Assembly (NCBI GenBank): GCA_029942265.1 | Contig: JAOZTO010000010.1 | Span: forward strand, 1-14,869 | DNA from: Desulfocapsa sp. | GTDB taxonomy: Bacteria; Desulfobacterota; Desulfobulbia; Desulfobulbales; Desulfocapsaceae | Direction of reading: 5' to 3' | Length of the DNA stretch: 14,869 nt | Shown: piece after piece, positions 1 through 7,619 of the stretch | Numbering within the stretch: the first letter of the stretch is position 1 | Layout: every line of letters begins with the position of its first letter | The notes under the pieces: model-generated | Told to the model about the DNA's origin: nothing | Seen by the model: the letters and a program-made list of their open reading frames with translations, nothing else | Database searches by the model: none | Program-made: the position numbers and the translations under genes

Positions 1-53
1 TCATTGGTAACGGAAATAATGTCCTGTGTCATAATATCTTTAGCTGTAAGCAT
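1..53 (-). CDS. CBS-domain protein, N-terminal fragment cut by window edge
   Basis: Reading the minus strand from the ATG at 53, the first residues are MLTAKDIMTQDIISV. This is the usual opening of a CBS domain (an x-x-DIM-T/S-x-D/P-V/I-x-T/S-V start, as in small CBS-pair proteins that bind adenine nucleotides). The start is supported by a strong Shine-Dalgarno (AAGGAG on the minus strand, about 5-6 bases from the ATG). Only 17 codons are visible, so the number of CBS domains and any fused effector domain are unknown. The gene is transcribed out of the window and away from the palindromic repeat at 154-264, so the repeat lies between it and the end of the aldolase gene on the same strand. Confidence 0.6.
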   Translation of the reverse strand, partial: MLTAKDIMTQDIISVTN

Positions 54-125
54 GTGTTCTCCTTTTGTATAATATATGAGTGTTAGTAAAAATTTTGGGT
101 TGGTTTCAAAATAGGCTGAGAGCCC

Positions 126-148
126 GTTCAAAAATAACTTCGTATTCT
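126..148 (+). repeat. Copy 1 of a degenerate direct repeat shared with 14791-14813
   Basis: This 23-base stretch, GTTCAAAAATAACTTCGTAT plus three bases, matches 14791-14813 at 19 of 23 positions in the same orientation (counted by eye). It lies immediately left of the 154-264 palindrome, so it may be the outer part of one larger element. A-rich cores can match by chance, so this is a modest call. Confidence 0.35.
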
Positions 149-153
149 GAATT

Positions 154-264
154 GTAAATATTGGGATAGTGCCCTAGGTTCGTTCGATCCGGCTTGTGAA
201 CTATATTTGTTCATATGTGAACAAGCCGGATCGAACGAAGATGGGGTGCTAGCCGAATATTTAC
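154..264. repeat. 111-bp long imperfect palindrome (arms 154-197 and 221-264)
   Basis: Two 44-base arms align without gaps as inverted repeats with 37 of 44 matches. The inner 19 bases are perfect (TTCGTTCGATCCGGCTTGT at 179-197 against its reverse complement at 221-239), and the outer 9 bases (GTAAATATT) are also perfect. The 23-base tip (198-220) can fold further through GAAC/GTTC. The right arm ends two bases before the stop codon of the minus-strand aldolase gene. There is no T-tract on either side, so it is not a standard intrinsic terminator. It could still act as an mRNA 3' stabiliser or a bidirectional block, or it may be a small non-autonomous repeat element. No ORF is present in it. 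Confidence 0.8.
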
Positions 265-266
265 GG

Positions 267-2363
267 TTAACGGGGAAAAGCTGCAGCTACTCCACCATCA
301 ACAGGCAATGTTGCGCCAGTAGTAGGTGTGAGAGAAGATGCAAAAAAGACAACTGCATTTCCAACATCATCAGCAAGTACTTCTGTTTTTAAAAGGTTGC
401 GTTCACGGTAGTACGCTTTTAATCCTTCCGGATCAAGGTTTCGGGAACGCATCCTGTCAGGGCCTACAACATCCCATAGACCAGAAGAGACACCGTGATC
501 ATCAAAAATCGCATCAGCATTAATCATATTAACTCGCACATTATAGGGCGCAAGTTCCATGGCGGCAATTTTTCCCAATTGATGAGCACCTGCTTTGGAA
601 GATGAATATGCACCAAAGGCAGCTCCTGGTGCAAAAACATTCTTTGAACTGTTAATGATGATATGTGCAGCAGCTTTGCCTAGTCGAGCTTGTCTTTTAA
701 ATATGGGAATGGCCGCTTGGATAACCTGGAAGACACCCATGGTATTTACTTCTGTTACCTGTCTGAATTTTTGTTCATCAAGATCTTCCAACGTCGCTAC
801 ATGGGCAAGGCCGGCATTGGGGACAAGAATATCAAGGCCACCGCATTCTTCTATGATTGTTTGCATGGTTTTGGCGACCGCCCCTTTGTCTGTAACATCC
901 ATGAGCAATGCGCCGATTCTGTCTGCTGGGAATTCCTGTTTTAAAATATCGCAGACTATATCCAGACGATCTGGGTTCAGGTCGGAAAGATACACATGAG
1001 CACCTGCTGCCAGCAATTTCCTGCCAATACCACAGGCAATTGCTCCCCCTCCACCTGTGACAAGTGCTATCTGTCCGGCAAGTGGCAGGGCGGAACCTTT
1101 TCCAAGTTTTGCCTGCTCAAGGCTCCAGTATTCCATATCAAAAATATGGGCTGCATCCAGCTCTTTATACGGTGCGATTGCACTGCCCTTTTGTTTGGCA
1201 AGGAGCGTATGCAAAGCAATATCACTGCATATCTGGGCTGCTTTTTCAGTGTGTCCACATGTTATGAGGCCAAGTCCAGGTATCAATAGTACTCTGGGTT
1301 TACGGTCAAGGCAGACACGTTCAAGCTGTTTATCTTCTGTCTGTTTTGTGAAATAGTTGTGGTAGTCGGTGTCGTATTGTTTAAGACCTTGTTCGATCGT
1401 GGAAACGATGTCATCTTCACTTTTGTCTTGTAAATCAAGCCATAGCGGGTGGTTTTTGGTACGGATAACGTGATCTGGTGTGAGTACGCCAGATGTGTAT
1501 CGTGATTGTGCGCTGTCAGCTTCCAGGCAGTCGAGAATTTCCTGATCGCTGTTTATGTTGAGATAGAATGGTTGCGATGAAGACTGTTTTGTAATCGTCA
1601 ATGCGCCACGCAATATTGGCAGGATACGTTTTGCGGAAAGGTGGGATATTTTGCCAGGCGATTTTATTTCGTCTGTTTGGCATGAGGCAATATACTCTTC
1701 AGCAAGAGTGACGTAGTGAATCATTTTGCTATATGCTTCTTCTCCTGTGTTGCCGAAAGTGAAAATACCGTGGTTGAGCAGAATCACTGCTTCCATATCA
1801 GGCTGTTGTTCATAGAGTTCCACTATTCTTTTGGAGAGTGGGAAACCGGGCATGATCCAGGGAAGAATACCGATTTTATCACCAAGTATCTTTATCAGTA
1901 ATGTTTCTGGTTGATCCATATTGGTGAGAGTTACGATTGCATCGGCATGTGTGTGGTCAATAAATCTATGGGGCAAAAAAGCGTGAACCAGTGTTTCGAT
2001 AGAAGGATTGGGTGCAGATGAATCCAGCATATGGGTTCTGAACTGGTTGACCATCTCTTCGTCCGACAATGTGTTAAGGGGGCGAAGTCGTTGTAGGTAG
2101 TTTAAATCGAGCGCTGGGAATCCTTGAGGTTCGATTACTCCTAAATCCCAGCCACTGCCCTTGATATAGAGAACATCGCAGGTATCACCAAGAAGAGTGG
2201 TGAGTGTGGATTTAACAGAGGTATTGCCGCCGCCATGCAGAACAAGATCATCCTCTTGGCCGATAAGTCGTGATGTGTACGTTCGCATTGCAAGGTCTGC
2301 ATTGCAGTTGTCAAGGGATTGTGAAAATTGTAAATAATCTTCTTTGGAGTATCTGTTTTTCAT
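267..2363 (-). CDS. Bifunctional class II aldolase / short-chain dehydrogenase
   Basis: A 698-residue fusion. Residues ~20-230 form a class II aldolase/adducin-type domain: the LHGGGNTSVK phosphate-binding stretch at 42-51, a candidate catalytic Glu123, and zinc ligands His137/His139 (DHTHAD) and His198 (LLNHG). Residues ~430-698 form an NAD(P)-dependent short-chain dehydrogenase: the Rossmann glycine loop TGGGGAIACGIG at 436-447, NAG at 516-518, and the catalytic set Ser572, Tyr586, Lys590 (YSSSK). The same architecture occurs in RhaD/YuxG-type enzymes, which cleave a ketose-1-phosphate such as rhamnulose-1-phosphate and process the lactaldehyde, but the substrate here cannot be read from sequence. 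No sugar kinase, isomerase or transporter is next to it. It is the last gene of a minus-strand operon, 32 bases after the zinc-ribbon gene. No clear Shine-Dalgarno precedes the ATG, so its start is the least certain part. Confidence 0.93.
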   Translation of the reverse strand: MKNRYSKEDYLQFSQSLDNCNADLAMRTYTSRLIGQEDDLVLHGGGNTSVKSTLTTLLGDTCDVLYIKGSGWDLGVIEPQGFPALDLNYLQRLRPLNTLSDEEMVNQFRTHMLDSSAPNPSIETLVHAFLPHRFIDHTHADAIVTLTNMDQPETLLIKILGDKIGILPWIMPGFPLSKRIVELYEQQPDMEAVILLNHGIFTFGNTGEEAYSKMIHYVTLAEEYIASCQTDEIKSPGKISHLSAKRILPILRGALTITKQSSSQPFYLNINSDQEILDCLEADSAQSRYTSGVLTPDHVIRTKNHPLWLDLQDKSEDDIVSTIEQGLKQYDTDYHNYFTKQTEDKQLERVCLDRKPRVLLIPGLGLITCGHTEKAAQICSDIALHTLLAKQKGSAIAPYKELDAAHIFDMEYWSLEQAKLGKGSALPLAGQIALVTGGGGAIACGIGRKLLAAGAHVYLSDLNPDRLDIVCDILKQEFPADRIGALLMDVTDKGAVAKTMQTIIEECGGLDILVPNAGLAHVATLEDLDEQKFRQVTEVNTMGVFQVIQAAIPIFKRQARLGKAAAHIIINSSKNVFAPGAAFGAYSSSKAGAHQLGKIAAMELAPYNVRVNMINADAIFDDHGVSSGLWDVVGPDRMRSRNLDPEGLKAYYRERNLLKTEVLADDVGNAVVFFASSLTPTTGATLPVDGGVAAAFPR

Positions 2364-2395
2364 ATGGTTATATTTGTGTGTGTGAATGTTAGAGA

Positions 2396-3073
2396 TTATC
2401 CGCCGTAGGAGCTGATTTCAGCCATCAGCGAACCAAAAAGCTCTTCGTATTTGGGGATGGCCTTACGAAGAACGGTCAAAAGTTCGGGAGTTTCCTGGTC
2501 ATTGACCACAAGGTTTGCAGAGTTGGTAAGGGCTTCAAGATCATAGAGGGTGGAGAACTCAGATCCTATAAGAATGTAAAATATAAAACGGCGTTTTAGC
2601 ATGGACATATCCCGCATAAACTGATGGAAAGGTGATTGTTCCAAACTGCCTCCCTCAAATTCAGTGTGAAGAATGACACTTGCATAATTAACAAATTGCA
2701 TTTTGTCTATGGCTTCTGCGCCCGATTCAGCAAAACTTGCCTGGTAGCCAATACTTTCAACCGATTTAATGATGCTTTCTCGTTGTTCACCAGCCGGCAC
2801 CAGAATCAAGGTTTGAGGAATATCTTCAACAGTTTCCTCTTCTTCAAAGACACCTTCCTTTAGCCATGCGATATCAGGAGGGGACGGTGGTGTTATTGCC
2901 GAAGAATCATGCGTGGTTTCAGATGGAAGACTGCTACTGCTCAGGACGAGTGCTTCCTTACAGTGTGGACAGGGGATACGGAGCGTTCGTCCAAATCCAA
3001 GGCGTTTGATGCCTTTAATTATTTTGCTGCTGAGTTGTAATTTCTTACGACAATTTTGACAAGTTATGGTCAT
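2396..3073 (-). CDS. Zinc-ribbon protein with degenerate receiver-like domain
   Basis: 225 residues. Residues 1-45 form a zinc ribbon with two CxxC pairs (Cys5/Cys8 and Cys35/Cys38, MJ0042-like). A low-complexity Ser/Pro and acidic linker follows at ~46-86. Residues ~87-205 resemble a response-regulator receiver fold: a first strand TLILVP, a long helix, GYQASFAESGAEAI, then VILHTEF. The position that should hold the phosphorylated Asp in VILD-type receivers is His136, and the acidic pair of the first loop is missing, so phosphorylation is unlikely. The start is fixed by AGAGGA, which begins right after the stop of the upstream PilT-like gene 11 bases away; the two are surely co-transcribed. 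It probably serves as a regulatory or scaffolding partner of the ATPase, which is inference only. No named family is recognised. Confidence 0.75.
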   Translation of the reverse strand: MTITCQNCRKKLQLSSKIIKGIKRLGFGRTLRIPCPHCKEALVLSSSSLPSETTHDSSAITPPSPPDIAWLKEGVFEEEETVEDIPQTLILVPAGEQRESIIKSVESIGYQASFAESGAEAIDKMQFVNYASVILHTEFEGGSLEQSPFHQFMRDMSMLKRRFIFYILIGSEFSTLYDLEALTNSANLVVNDQETPELLTVLRKAIPKYEELFGSLMAEISSYGG

Positions 3074-3084
3074 TGCAGTCCTCT

Positions 3085-4251
3085 TTACCAGCGGGTTTGT
3101 TCCTCTTCTTCCATGGCCAGCCCAGAGAGTGTCGATGTTGCTTCTCCACGTGAAGATTTGATGTTGTCAAGGCCTCGTGCAATTTCGTTTCTGTAAGAGC
3201 TGTAACGAATGGCAGTTTCTTCTGTGATAAGATCGGATTCGTAGAGTTCCAGAATATGTTGGTCAAAGGTACGCATACTCATCGATGAACCCTGTTTGAT
3301 TATTTTGTAAAATGTTTTTTCTTCATCTTCTCCGTTTAAAATCAGATCTTTTACTCGTAAACTTGTGCAAAGCACTTCCATGGCCGCGACTCGGCCACCA
3401 CCTATCTTAGGCAGAAGGCGCTGACCAACAACCCAGCGAATAGTGTCTGCAAGTCTGTTTCGTATCTGTGGCTGTTCTTCCTGCTCAAACATACCCAGGA
3501 TACGATTGATGGTTTGTCCTGCATCAATGGTGTGCAGTGTTGAGAGAACAAGATGTCCAGTTTCTGCAGCCGTGAGACCGATTTCCATGGTTTCTCTATC
3601 TCGCATTTCACCAACCAGAATAACTTTTGGTGCCTGGCGCAGAGCAGCCCGCATGCCAGATGCAAACGAGTTGAAATCGTTGCCAAGTTCCCGTTGATTG
3701 AATGTTGCCTTGATGTGAGGATGGATGTACTCGATGGGATCTTCAAGGGTTACAACGTGAACTGAGCGATCTACATTGATTTTATGCAGTAATGTTGCAA
3801 GTGATGTGGTCTTACCACTTCCCGTAGCTCCAGTGAAAAGAACCAAACCATTGAGCTCTCCTGCCATTTTATTGAATGAATCAGGAAAATTCATCCCTTT
3901 AATTGTGGGAATAGTAGTTTCAAGTTTTCGAAGAATTGTTGTATAATGGCCTTTTTGAGTGAAAATATTGACCCTGAACCGAACTCTGCCGGCAAGAGTA
4001 TACGAGAGATCACAGGAACCACTTTCAACAAGATCCCGCAAGAGCCGTTTGTTGTTTCCTATCAGGTTTAATGCAAAAACTTCTGACTGAAACGGGGTGA
4101 GCTGTTTCACAGGAGGGGTGACCTTGACCGGCATTAAAACACCAGCAGATTCAACTTGCAGTGTTTTTCCAACGGTGATGTTGAGGTCGGAAACATTGTT
4201 GTATGCCTCAAGCATCGATGTGATCCAGTAGTCTATTTCTGTCTGTTTCAT
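3085..4251 (-). CDS. PilT/PilU-family type IV pilus retraction-type ATPase
   Basis: 388 residues from the chosen start. An in-frame ATG lies 27 bases further upstream (4278), but the ATG at 4251 has AGGGG five bases before it and begins the typical N-terminal helix, so 4251 is preferred. The N-terminal PAS-like part contains SDLNITVG (compare SDLH-x-T-x-G in PilT). The RecA-like ATPase core has Walker A GATGSGKT at 141-148, an Asp box TLEDPIEY at 168-175, a Walker B-type VILVGEMRD at 210-218, and a His box TGHLVLSTLHT at 231-241. The family forms cytoplasmic hexamers that power pilus retraction or surface motility, and genomes often carry several paralogues. No pilin or pilus-assembly gene is visible here, so its specific pilus system is unknown. 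It is the first gene of the operon. Confidence 0.93.
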   Translation of the reverse strand: MKQTEIDYWITSMLEAYNNVSDLNITVGKTLQVESAGVLMPVKVTPPVKQLTPFQSEVFALNLIGNNKRLLRDLVESGSCDLSYTLAGRVRFRVNIFTQKGHYTTILRKLETTIPTIKGMNFPDSFNKMAGELNGLVLFTGATGSGKTTSLATLLHKINVDRSVHVVTLEDPIEYIHPHIKATFNQRELGNDFNSFASGMRAALRQAPKVILVGEMRDRETMEIGLTAAETGHLVLSTLHTIDAGQTINRILGMFEQEEQPQIRNRLADTIRWVVGQRLLPKIGGGRVAAMEVLCTSLRVKDLILNGEDEEKTFYKIIKQGSSMSMRTFDQHILELYESDLITEETAIRYSSYRNEIARGLDNIKSSRGEATSTLSGLAMEEEEQTRW

Positions 4252-4290
4252 ATATCCCCTCAATTTATTTTTACACACCTACTATTTAAT

Positions 4291-4319
4291 AGTATATTGT
4301 TCTAAACGAGACAAAGCAA
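4291..4319 (-). promoter_or_regulatory. Candidate sigma70-type promoter for the PilT-like operon
   Basis: On the minus strand, TTGCTT (4319-4314) lies 17 bases before TATACT (4296-4291), which matches the -10 consensus at 5 of 6 positions; the -35 is weak (3 of 6). It sits about 40 bases before the start codon at 4251. A near-perfect 13-base palindrome, ACTATTTAATAGT at 4281-4293, overlaps the downstream edge of the -10 and could be an operator. Confidence 0.45.
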
Positions 4320-4401
4320 TCAGATTTTGTAACTATTCAACGAGTGCCCGATATTAAGCATAACACTGAACCGTAACTGAAGTTACCAGAATTTTTTATT
4401 T

Positions 4402-4560
4402 ATGATGGATTCGTAAAAACTCTTCATCTTCTTCGTTACTGCAAATTTCTTATCATTTCAACGTACTCTAGTACGCCGAAATGATAAGAAATTTCCGTGC
4501 CTCGAATATGAAGTTTTTTATAAATCCATACTAATTTTAGACTTTTTACGAGTCTGTCAT
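4402..4560. repeat. MITE-like nested palindromic element between the PilT-like gene and ilvD
   Basis: The outer 21-base ends (4402-4422 and 4540-4560) are inverted repeats with 17 of 21 matches and share the core TCGTAAAAA. Inside are perfect 17-base arms, AAATTTCTTATCATTTC at 4443-4459 and its reverse complement at 4478-4494. These enclose a second perfect 5-base stem (CGTAC/GTACG, 4462-4466 and 4471-4475) with a TCTA loop. A further imperfect stem pairs ATGGATT (4405-4411) with AATCCAT (4523-4529). The element is non-coding and shows no unambiguous target duplication. From memory, similar TTTTTACGAGTC palindromes are scattered through some Desulfobacterota genomes; this was not checked. Its right end is 17 bases before the ilvD start codon, so it probably forms part of the ilvD leader. 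Confidence 0.75.
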
Positions 4561-4577
4561 TTATAGAGGTAAAACAA

Positions 4578-6416
4578 ATGAGCATACCATTACGTAGCGA
4601 TACAACAACTCAAGGAAGAAAAATGGCAGGAGCGCGCAGTTTATGGCGTGCAAACGGCGTTACCGAAAAGCAGTTTGGTAAGCCAATTATTGCCATCGTT
4701 AATTCCTTTACTCAATTCGTACCAGGACACGTTCACCTGCATGAAATAGGGCAGTATCTGAAAAAACGAATTGAAGAACGAGGATGTTTTGCAGCAGAAT
4801 TCAATACCATTGCCATAGATGATGGTATTGCCATGGGACATGCTGGTATGCTGTATTCTCTGCCATCTCGTGAGCTTATTGCTGATAGTGTGGAATATAT
4901 GTGTAATGCGCATACTGTTGATGCCATGATCTGTATTAGTAATTGTGACAAGATTACTCCAGGTATGTTGATGGCTAGTATGCGTTTGAATATACCTGCA
5001 ATTTTTGTTTCCGGAGGCCCTATGGAAGCAGGAGTGGACGGGAAAAAACGCTACGATCTTGTTGATGCCATGGTTATGGGTGCTGATAAGGAAGTAAGTG
5101 ATGAAGTTATGGATATGGTTGAACGCTGCGCATGTCCTACCTGTGGGTCGTGTTCTGGAATGTTTACTGCAAATTCTATGAATTCATTGAACGAGGCATT
5201 AGGGATGGCTCTGCCTGGAAATGGAACTATTGTAGCAACCCATGCAAACCGCATGAATCTTTTTGAGCGTGCAGCAGAGCGTATCGTTACGATGGCTGAT
5301 GCTTGGTACGGTCAGGAAGACAGTTCAGTATTGCCCAGAAATATCGCTACTCGTGCCGCATTCTTAAATTCCATGACGCTTGATATTGCCATGGGTGGCT
5401 CCACCAATACGGTTTTGCATCTTTTGGCCATTGCTAATGAAGCAGAAGCGGATTTCAGTATGGCTGATATTGATACACTTTCCCGTAAGATCCCGAATTT
5501 GTGCAAGGTTGCTCCTTCATCACATTTTCATATGGAGGATGTGAACAGGGCAGGTGGAATTATGGCTATCCTTGCAGAGCTTGATCGTGCAGAAATGATT
5601 GATACCAGTGTGAATCGGGTTGAAGGGCGAACGCTTAAGCAGATACTTAATGATTGGGATGTGGCAGGAGAAAATTGTGTTGATGAGGCTCGTAATTTAT
5701 ACTTGAGTGCTCCTGCACAAACTGGCCGTAATCTGGTTATGGGGTCACAGAAAAAAATGTATGAAAATGTTGATCTTGATCGTGCTGAAGGTTGTGTTCG
5801 TGATATTGAACATGCATACAGTGCGGATGGCGGATTGGCAGTGCTGTATGGTAACATTGCCCTTGATGGGTGTATTGTTAAGACAGCTGGTGTTGATCCT
5901 TCCATTTTTCACTTTAAAGGTACGGCTAGAGTGTATTTTTCCCAGGATGAGGCTTGTGATGCAATTCTTGATGGAACGATCACGGCAGGAGATGTTGTGA
6001 TTATTCGCTACGAAGGGCCTCGGGGGGGGCCGGGGATGCAGGAAATGCTTTATCCTACGTCCTATTTGAAGTCTGTTCATCTTGGTAAGGAATGTGCGCT
6101 TGTTACTGATGGTCGTTTTTCGGGCGGTACTTCTGGGCTTTCAATCGGTCATGTATCTCCTGAGGCTGCGGCTGGTGGGGCAATTGCTCTGGTAAATAAT
6201 GGTGATACTATTGAGATAGATATTCCCCAAAGAACAATAAATGTGCTGCTTTCGGATGAAGAACTTGAGGCACGTTTGAAAAAGGAAAAGAAAAAAGGAA
6301 AGAATGCATTTCAGGCAGTTGGTCGTGATCGTCCTGTGTCCCAGGCTCTTAAAGCCTATGCAATGTTTGCTGCTTCTGCAGACAGGGGTGCTGTACGAAT
6401 AGTTCCAGGGACGTGA
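4578..6416 (+). CDS. ilvD: Dihydroxy-acid dehydratase
   Basis: 612 residues, full length for the E. coli-type enzyme (~616). It dehydrates 2,3-dihydroxy-isovalerate and 2,3-dihydroxy-3-methylvalerate to the 2-keto acids in valine, isoleucine and leucine synthesis, in the cytoplasm. Diagnostic motifs are [13 protein letters not shown] (41-53), [12 protein letters not shown] with cluster ligand Cys123, [10 protein letters not shown] with ligand Cys192, and [12 protein letters not shown] near the C-terminus with the proposed catalytic Ser. The position that carries a third cluster cysteine in [2Fe-2S] relatives is part of NSF here, which puts it with the E. coli-like, oxygen-sensitive [4Fe-4S] class; this is inferred by homology. 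The start has AGAGG eight bases upstream. It stands alone, without ilvB/N/C/E. A MITE-like repeat occupies its upstream region, and I found no clear attenuator or terminator after it. Confidence 0.98.
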   Translation: MSIPLRSDTTTQGRKMAGARSLWRANGVTEKQFGKPIIAIVNSFTQFVPGHVHLHEIGQYLKKRIEERGCFAAEFNTIAIDDGIAMGHAGMLYSLPSRELIADSVEYMCNAHTVDAMICISNCDKITPGMLMASMRLNIPAIFVSGGPMEAGVDGKKRYDLVDAMVMGADKEVSDEVMDMVERCACPTCGSCSGMFTANSMNSLNEALGMALPGNGTIVATHANRMNLFERAAERIVTMADAWYGQEDSSVLPRNIATRAAFLNSMTLDIAMGGSTNTVLHLLAIANEAEADFSMADIDTLSRKIPNLCKVAPSSHFHMEDVNRAGGIMAILAELDRAEMIDTSVNRVEGRTLKQILNDWDVAGENCVDEARNLYLSAPAQTGRNLVMGSQKKMYENVDLDRAEGCVRDIEHAYSADGGLAVLYGNIALDGCIVKTAGVDPSIFHFKGTARVYFSQDEACDAILDGTITAGDVVIIRYEGPRGGPGMQEMLYPTSYLKSVHLGKECALVTDGRFSGGTSGLSIGHVSPEAAAGGAIALVNNGDTIEIDIPQRTINVLLSDEELEARLKKEKKKGKNAFQAVGRDRPVSQALKAYAMFAASADRGAVRIVPGT

Positions 6417-6480
6417 AAATAGTGAAAATTAATAATAAAAGGAATTTTCTGTAAATAAAAGGTTTATCGATATATTGATA

Positions 6481-6509
6481 TTGACACTTTTTTGTATTTT
6501 CTGTAGATT
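6481..6509 (+). promoter_or_regulatory. Candidate sigma70-type promoter for the coiled-coil gene
   Basis: A consensus TTGACA (6481-6486) is followed after 17 bases by TAGATT (6504-6509, 4 of 6 matches), with TG directly before the -10. It lies 64 bases upstream of the ATG at 6573, within the AT-rich gap after ilvD, which suggests the coiled-coil gene does not depend on read-through from ilvD. Confidence 0.55.
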
Positions 6510-6572
6510 TATTGAATTGATTAGTAGGGAATTGTCGGATTTTTTATATAAATTTTTTTATGAGGTTAGGTT

Positions 6573-7484
6573 ATGAGTAAAAATCAGGTTATTATTGCCT
6601 TGGTTGTTTTGTGTCTGGTGGGAACGATTTGGGGATCTATTCAAGATAAAAAAAGTTCAAATCTTGAGAGACAGCTGGCCGCTATGAAAGAACAGCCAGT
6701 TGTTGCACCAGTAGTAGATGAGTCGGCGTTAAGTGATGCTCAGGCAATAACAACAAACGCCTTAAAAGAAATTGCAGATCTTAAATCTCAAAACCAGGCT
6801 CTGCTTGCTAATGCGGCAACACTGAAAGGAAGTGTGGCAAGTCTGAAGAAAGAGATTGCGGAATCCGATAAGGGATCTGAAGCTGTGGCAGTTGTTCAGG
6901 CGCAGCTGGATAAAAAAACAGCTGACATTACACATCTGGAAGAAGTTGTGGCAGTTGCAAAATCTGAGCTTGCTCAGAAAAACACAGAGCTTGCCACTGC
7001 AGCAGAATTTATAGCCGGATTTGAAGATGTAAAATCTTCTCTTGCAAACAGTGTGGATGCTTATAATACCAGAAGTCAGGAACTCTCTGCAGAAGTTGAA
7101 GCATACGGGATGCGGATTTTGTCCCTTGAAAAAGCATTGGAAGAACGAACAAAGTTGCTTGTTGATGCTGGTGAAGATCTTGCTCGTACAAAGCTGAACA
7201 TGAATGTGCTTCTTTCTAAAATTGCTGCCCAGAACAATTCACTGGCAATTCTTGAAGAAACCCGTGTTGCACTTGAAAAAGAACTTGCATTGAAGTTTCG
7301 AGTTGTTGAAGAATTGCAGCAGCAGTTGAGCGAACAGGTTATAGAAGAAATTATTATTGTGGCTGAAATGCCTGCTATGGAAGAAGCGGAAACAGAAGAA
7401 GTGCCTTCTGAAGAAACTGCTACCGACGAAGCACCTGTGGAAGAAGTTGGTGAAAGTAAAGCTGAGGAAACATCAGCACAATAA
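6573..7484 (+). CDS. Membrane-anchored coiled-coil protein with acidic tail, unknown function
   Basis: 303 residues. Residues ~6-22 (VIIALVVLCLVGTIWGS) form one hydrophobic segment after a short positively charged start, so it is either an uncleaved signal anchor or a signal sequence; no lipobox Cys is at a cleavage site. Residues ~28-250 are a long heptad-rich coiled coil with few prolines, rich in Lys, Glu, Ala and Leu (repeated LEK, KSQNQAL, TLKGSVASLKKE). The final ~50 residues are strongly acidic and disordered, with repeated EE, EEV and EAP units. A GAGG lies seven bases before the ATG. The topology is probably inner-membrane anchored with the coil in the periplasm. No enzymatic motif and no named family are recognised. 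It has its own promoter and terminator, so it is likely monocistronic. Confidence 0.75.
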   Translation: MSKNQVIIALVVLCLVGTIWGSIQDKKSSNLERQLAAMKEQPVVAPVVDESALSDAQAITTNALKEIADLKSQNQALLANAATLKGSVASLKKEIAESDKGSEAVAVVQAQLDKKTADITHLEEVVAVAKSELAQKNTELATAAEFIAGFEDVKSSLANSVDAYNTRSQELSAEVEAYGMRILSLEKALEERTKLLVDAGEDLARTKLNMNVLLSKIAAQNNSLAILEETRVALEKELALKFRVVEELQQQLSEQVIEEIIIVAEMPAMEEAETEEVPSEETATDEAPVEEVGESKAEETSAQ

Positions 7485-7502
7485 TACTTGTGGTAGATTT
7501 TC

Positions 7503-7550
7503 AAAAAAAGCTGTCTATGCCCATTATTTAGGCAATGACAGCTTTTTTTT
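7503..7550 (+). terminator. Strong intrinsic terminator after the coiled-coil gene
   Basis: A hairpin begins 19 bases after the stop codon. AAAAAAAGCTGTC (7503-7515) pairs with GACAGCTTTTTTT, and after a 2-base internal mismatch TGCC (7518-7521) pairs with GGCA (7531-7534) around a 9-base loop. The right arm runs directly into eight T residues. The matching A-tract on the left could make it work in both directions, but no gene reads into it from the right. Confidence 0.9.
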
Positions 7551-7619
7551 GTCAGGTGCTCTCGTTACCTTTTTCTTGCAGATAGCTCGAAAAAAGGTCA
7601 AATTAGAGATGGCTAAGTT

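Noticed and set aside
154..264. Intrinsic terminator for the PilT-like/aldolase operon
   Set aside because: The hairpin is strong but no T-tract follows on the minus strand, so it does not meet the usual requirement.
595..999. A 134-codon plus-strand open frame opposite the aldolase/SDR gene
   Set aside because: It is antisense to a gene with full catalytic motifs. Its codon pattern is the shadow of the minus-strand frame, and it has no convincing ribosome site.
7567..7598. Inverted repeat ACCTTTTT / AAAAAGGT just before yedF
   Set aside because: It has only eight base pairs, mostly A-T, with a 16-base loop. It is too weak to call a riboswitch or attenuator.
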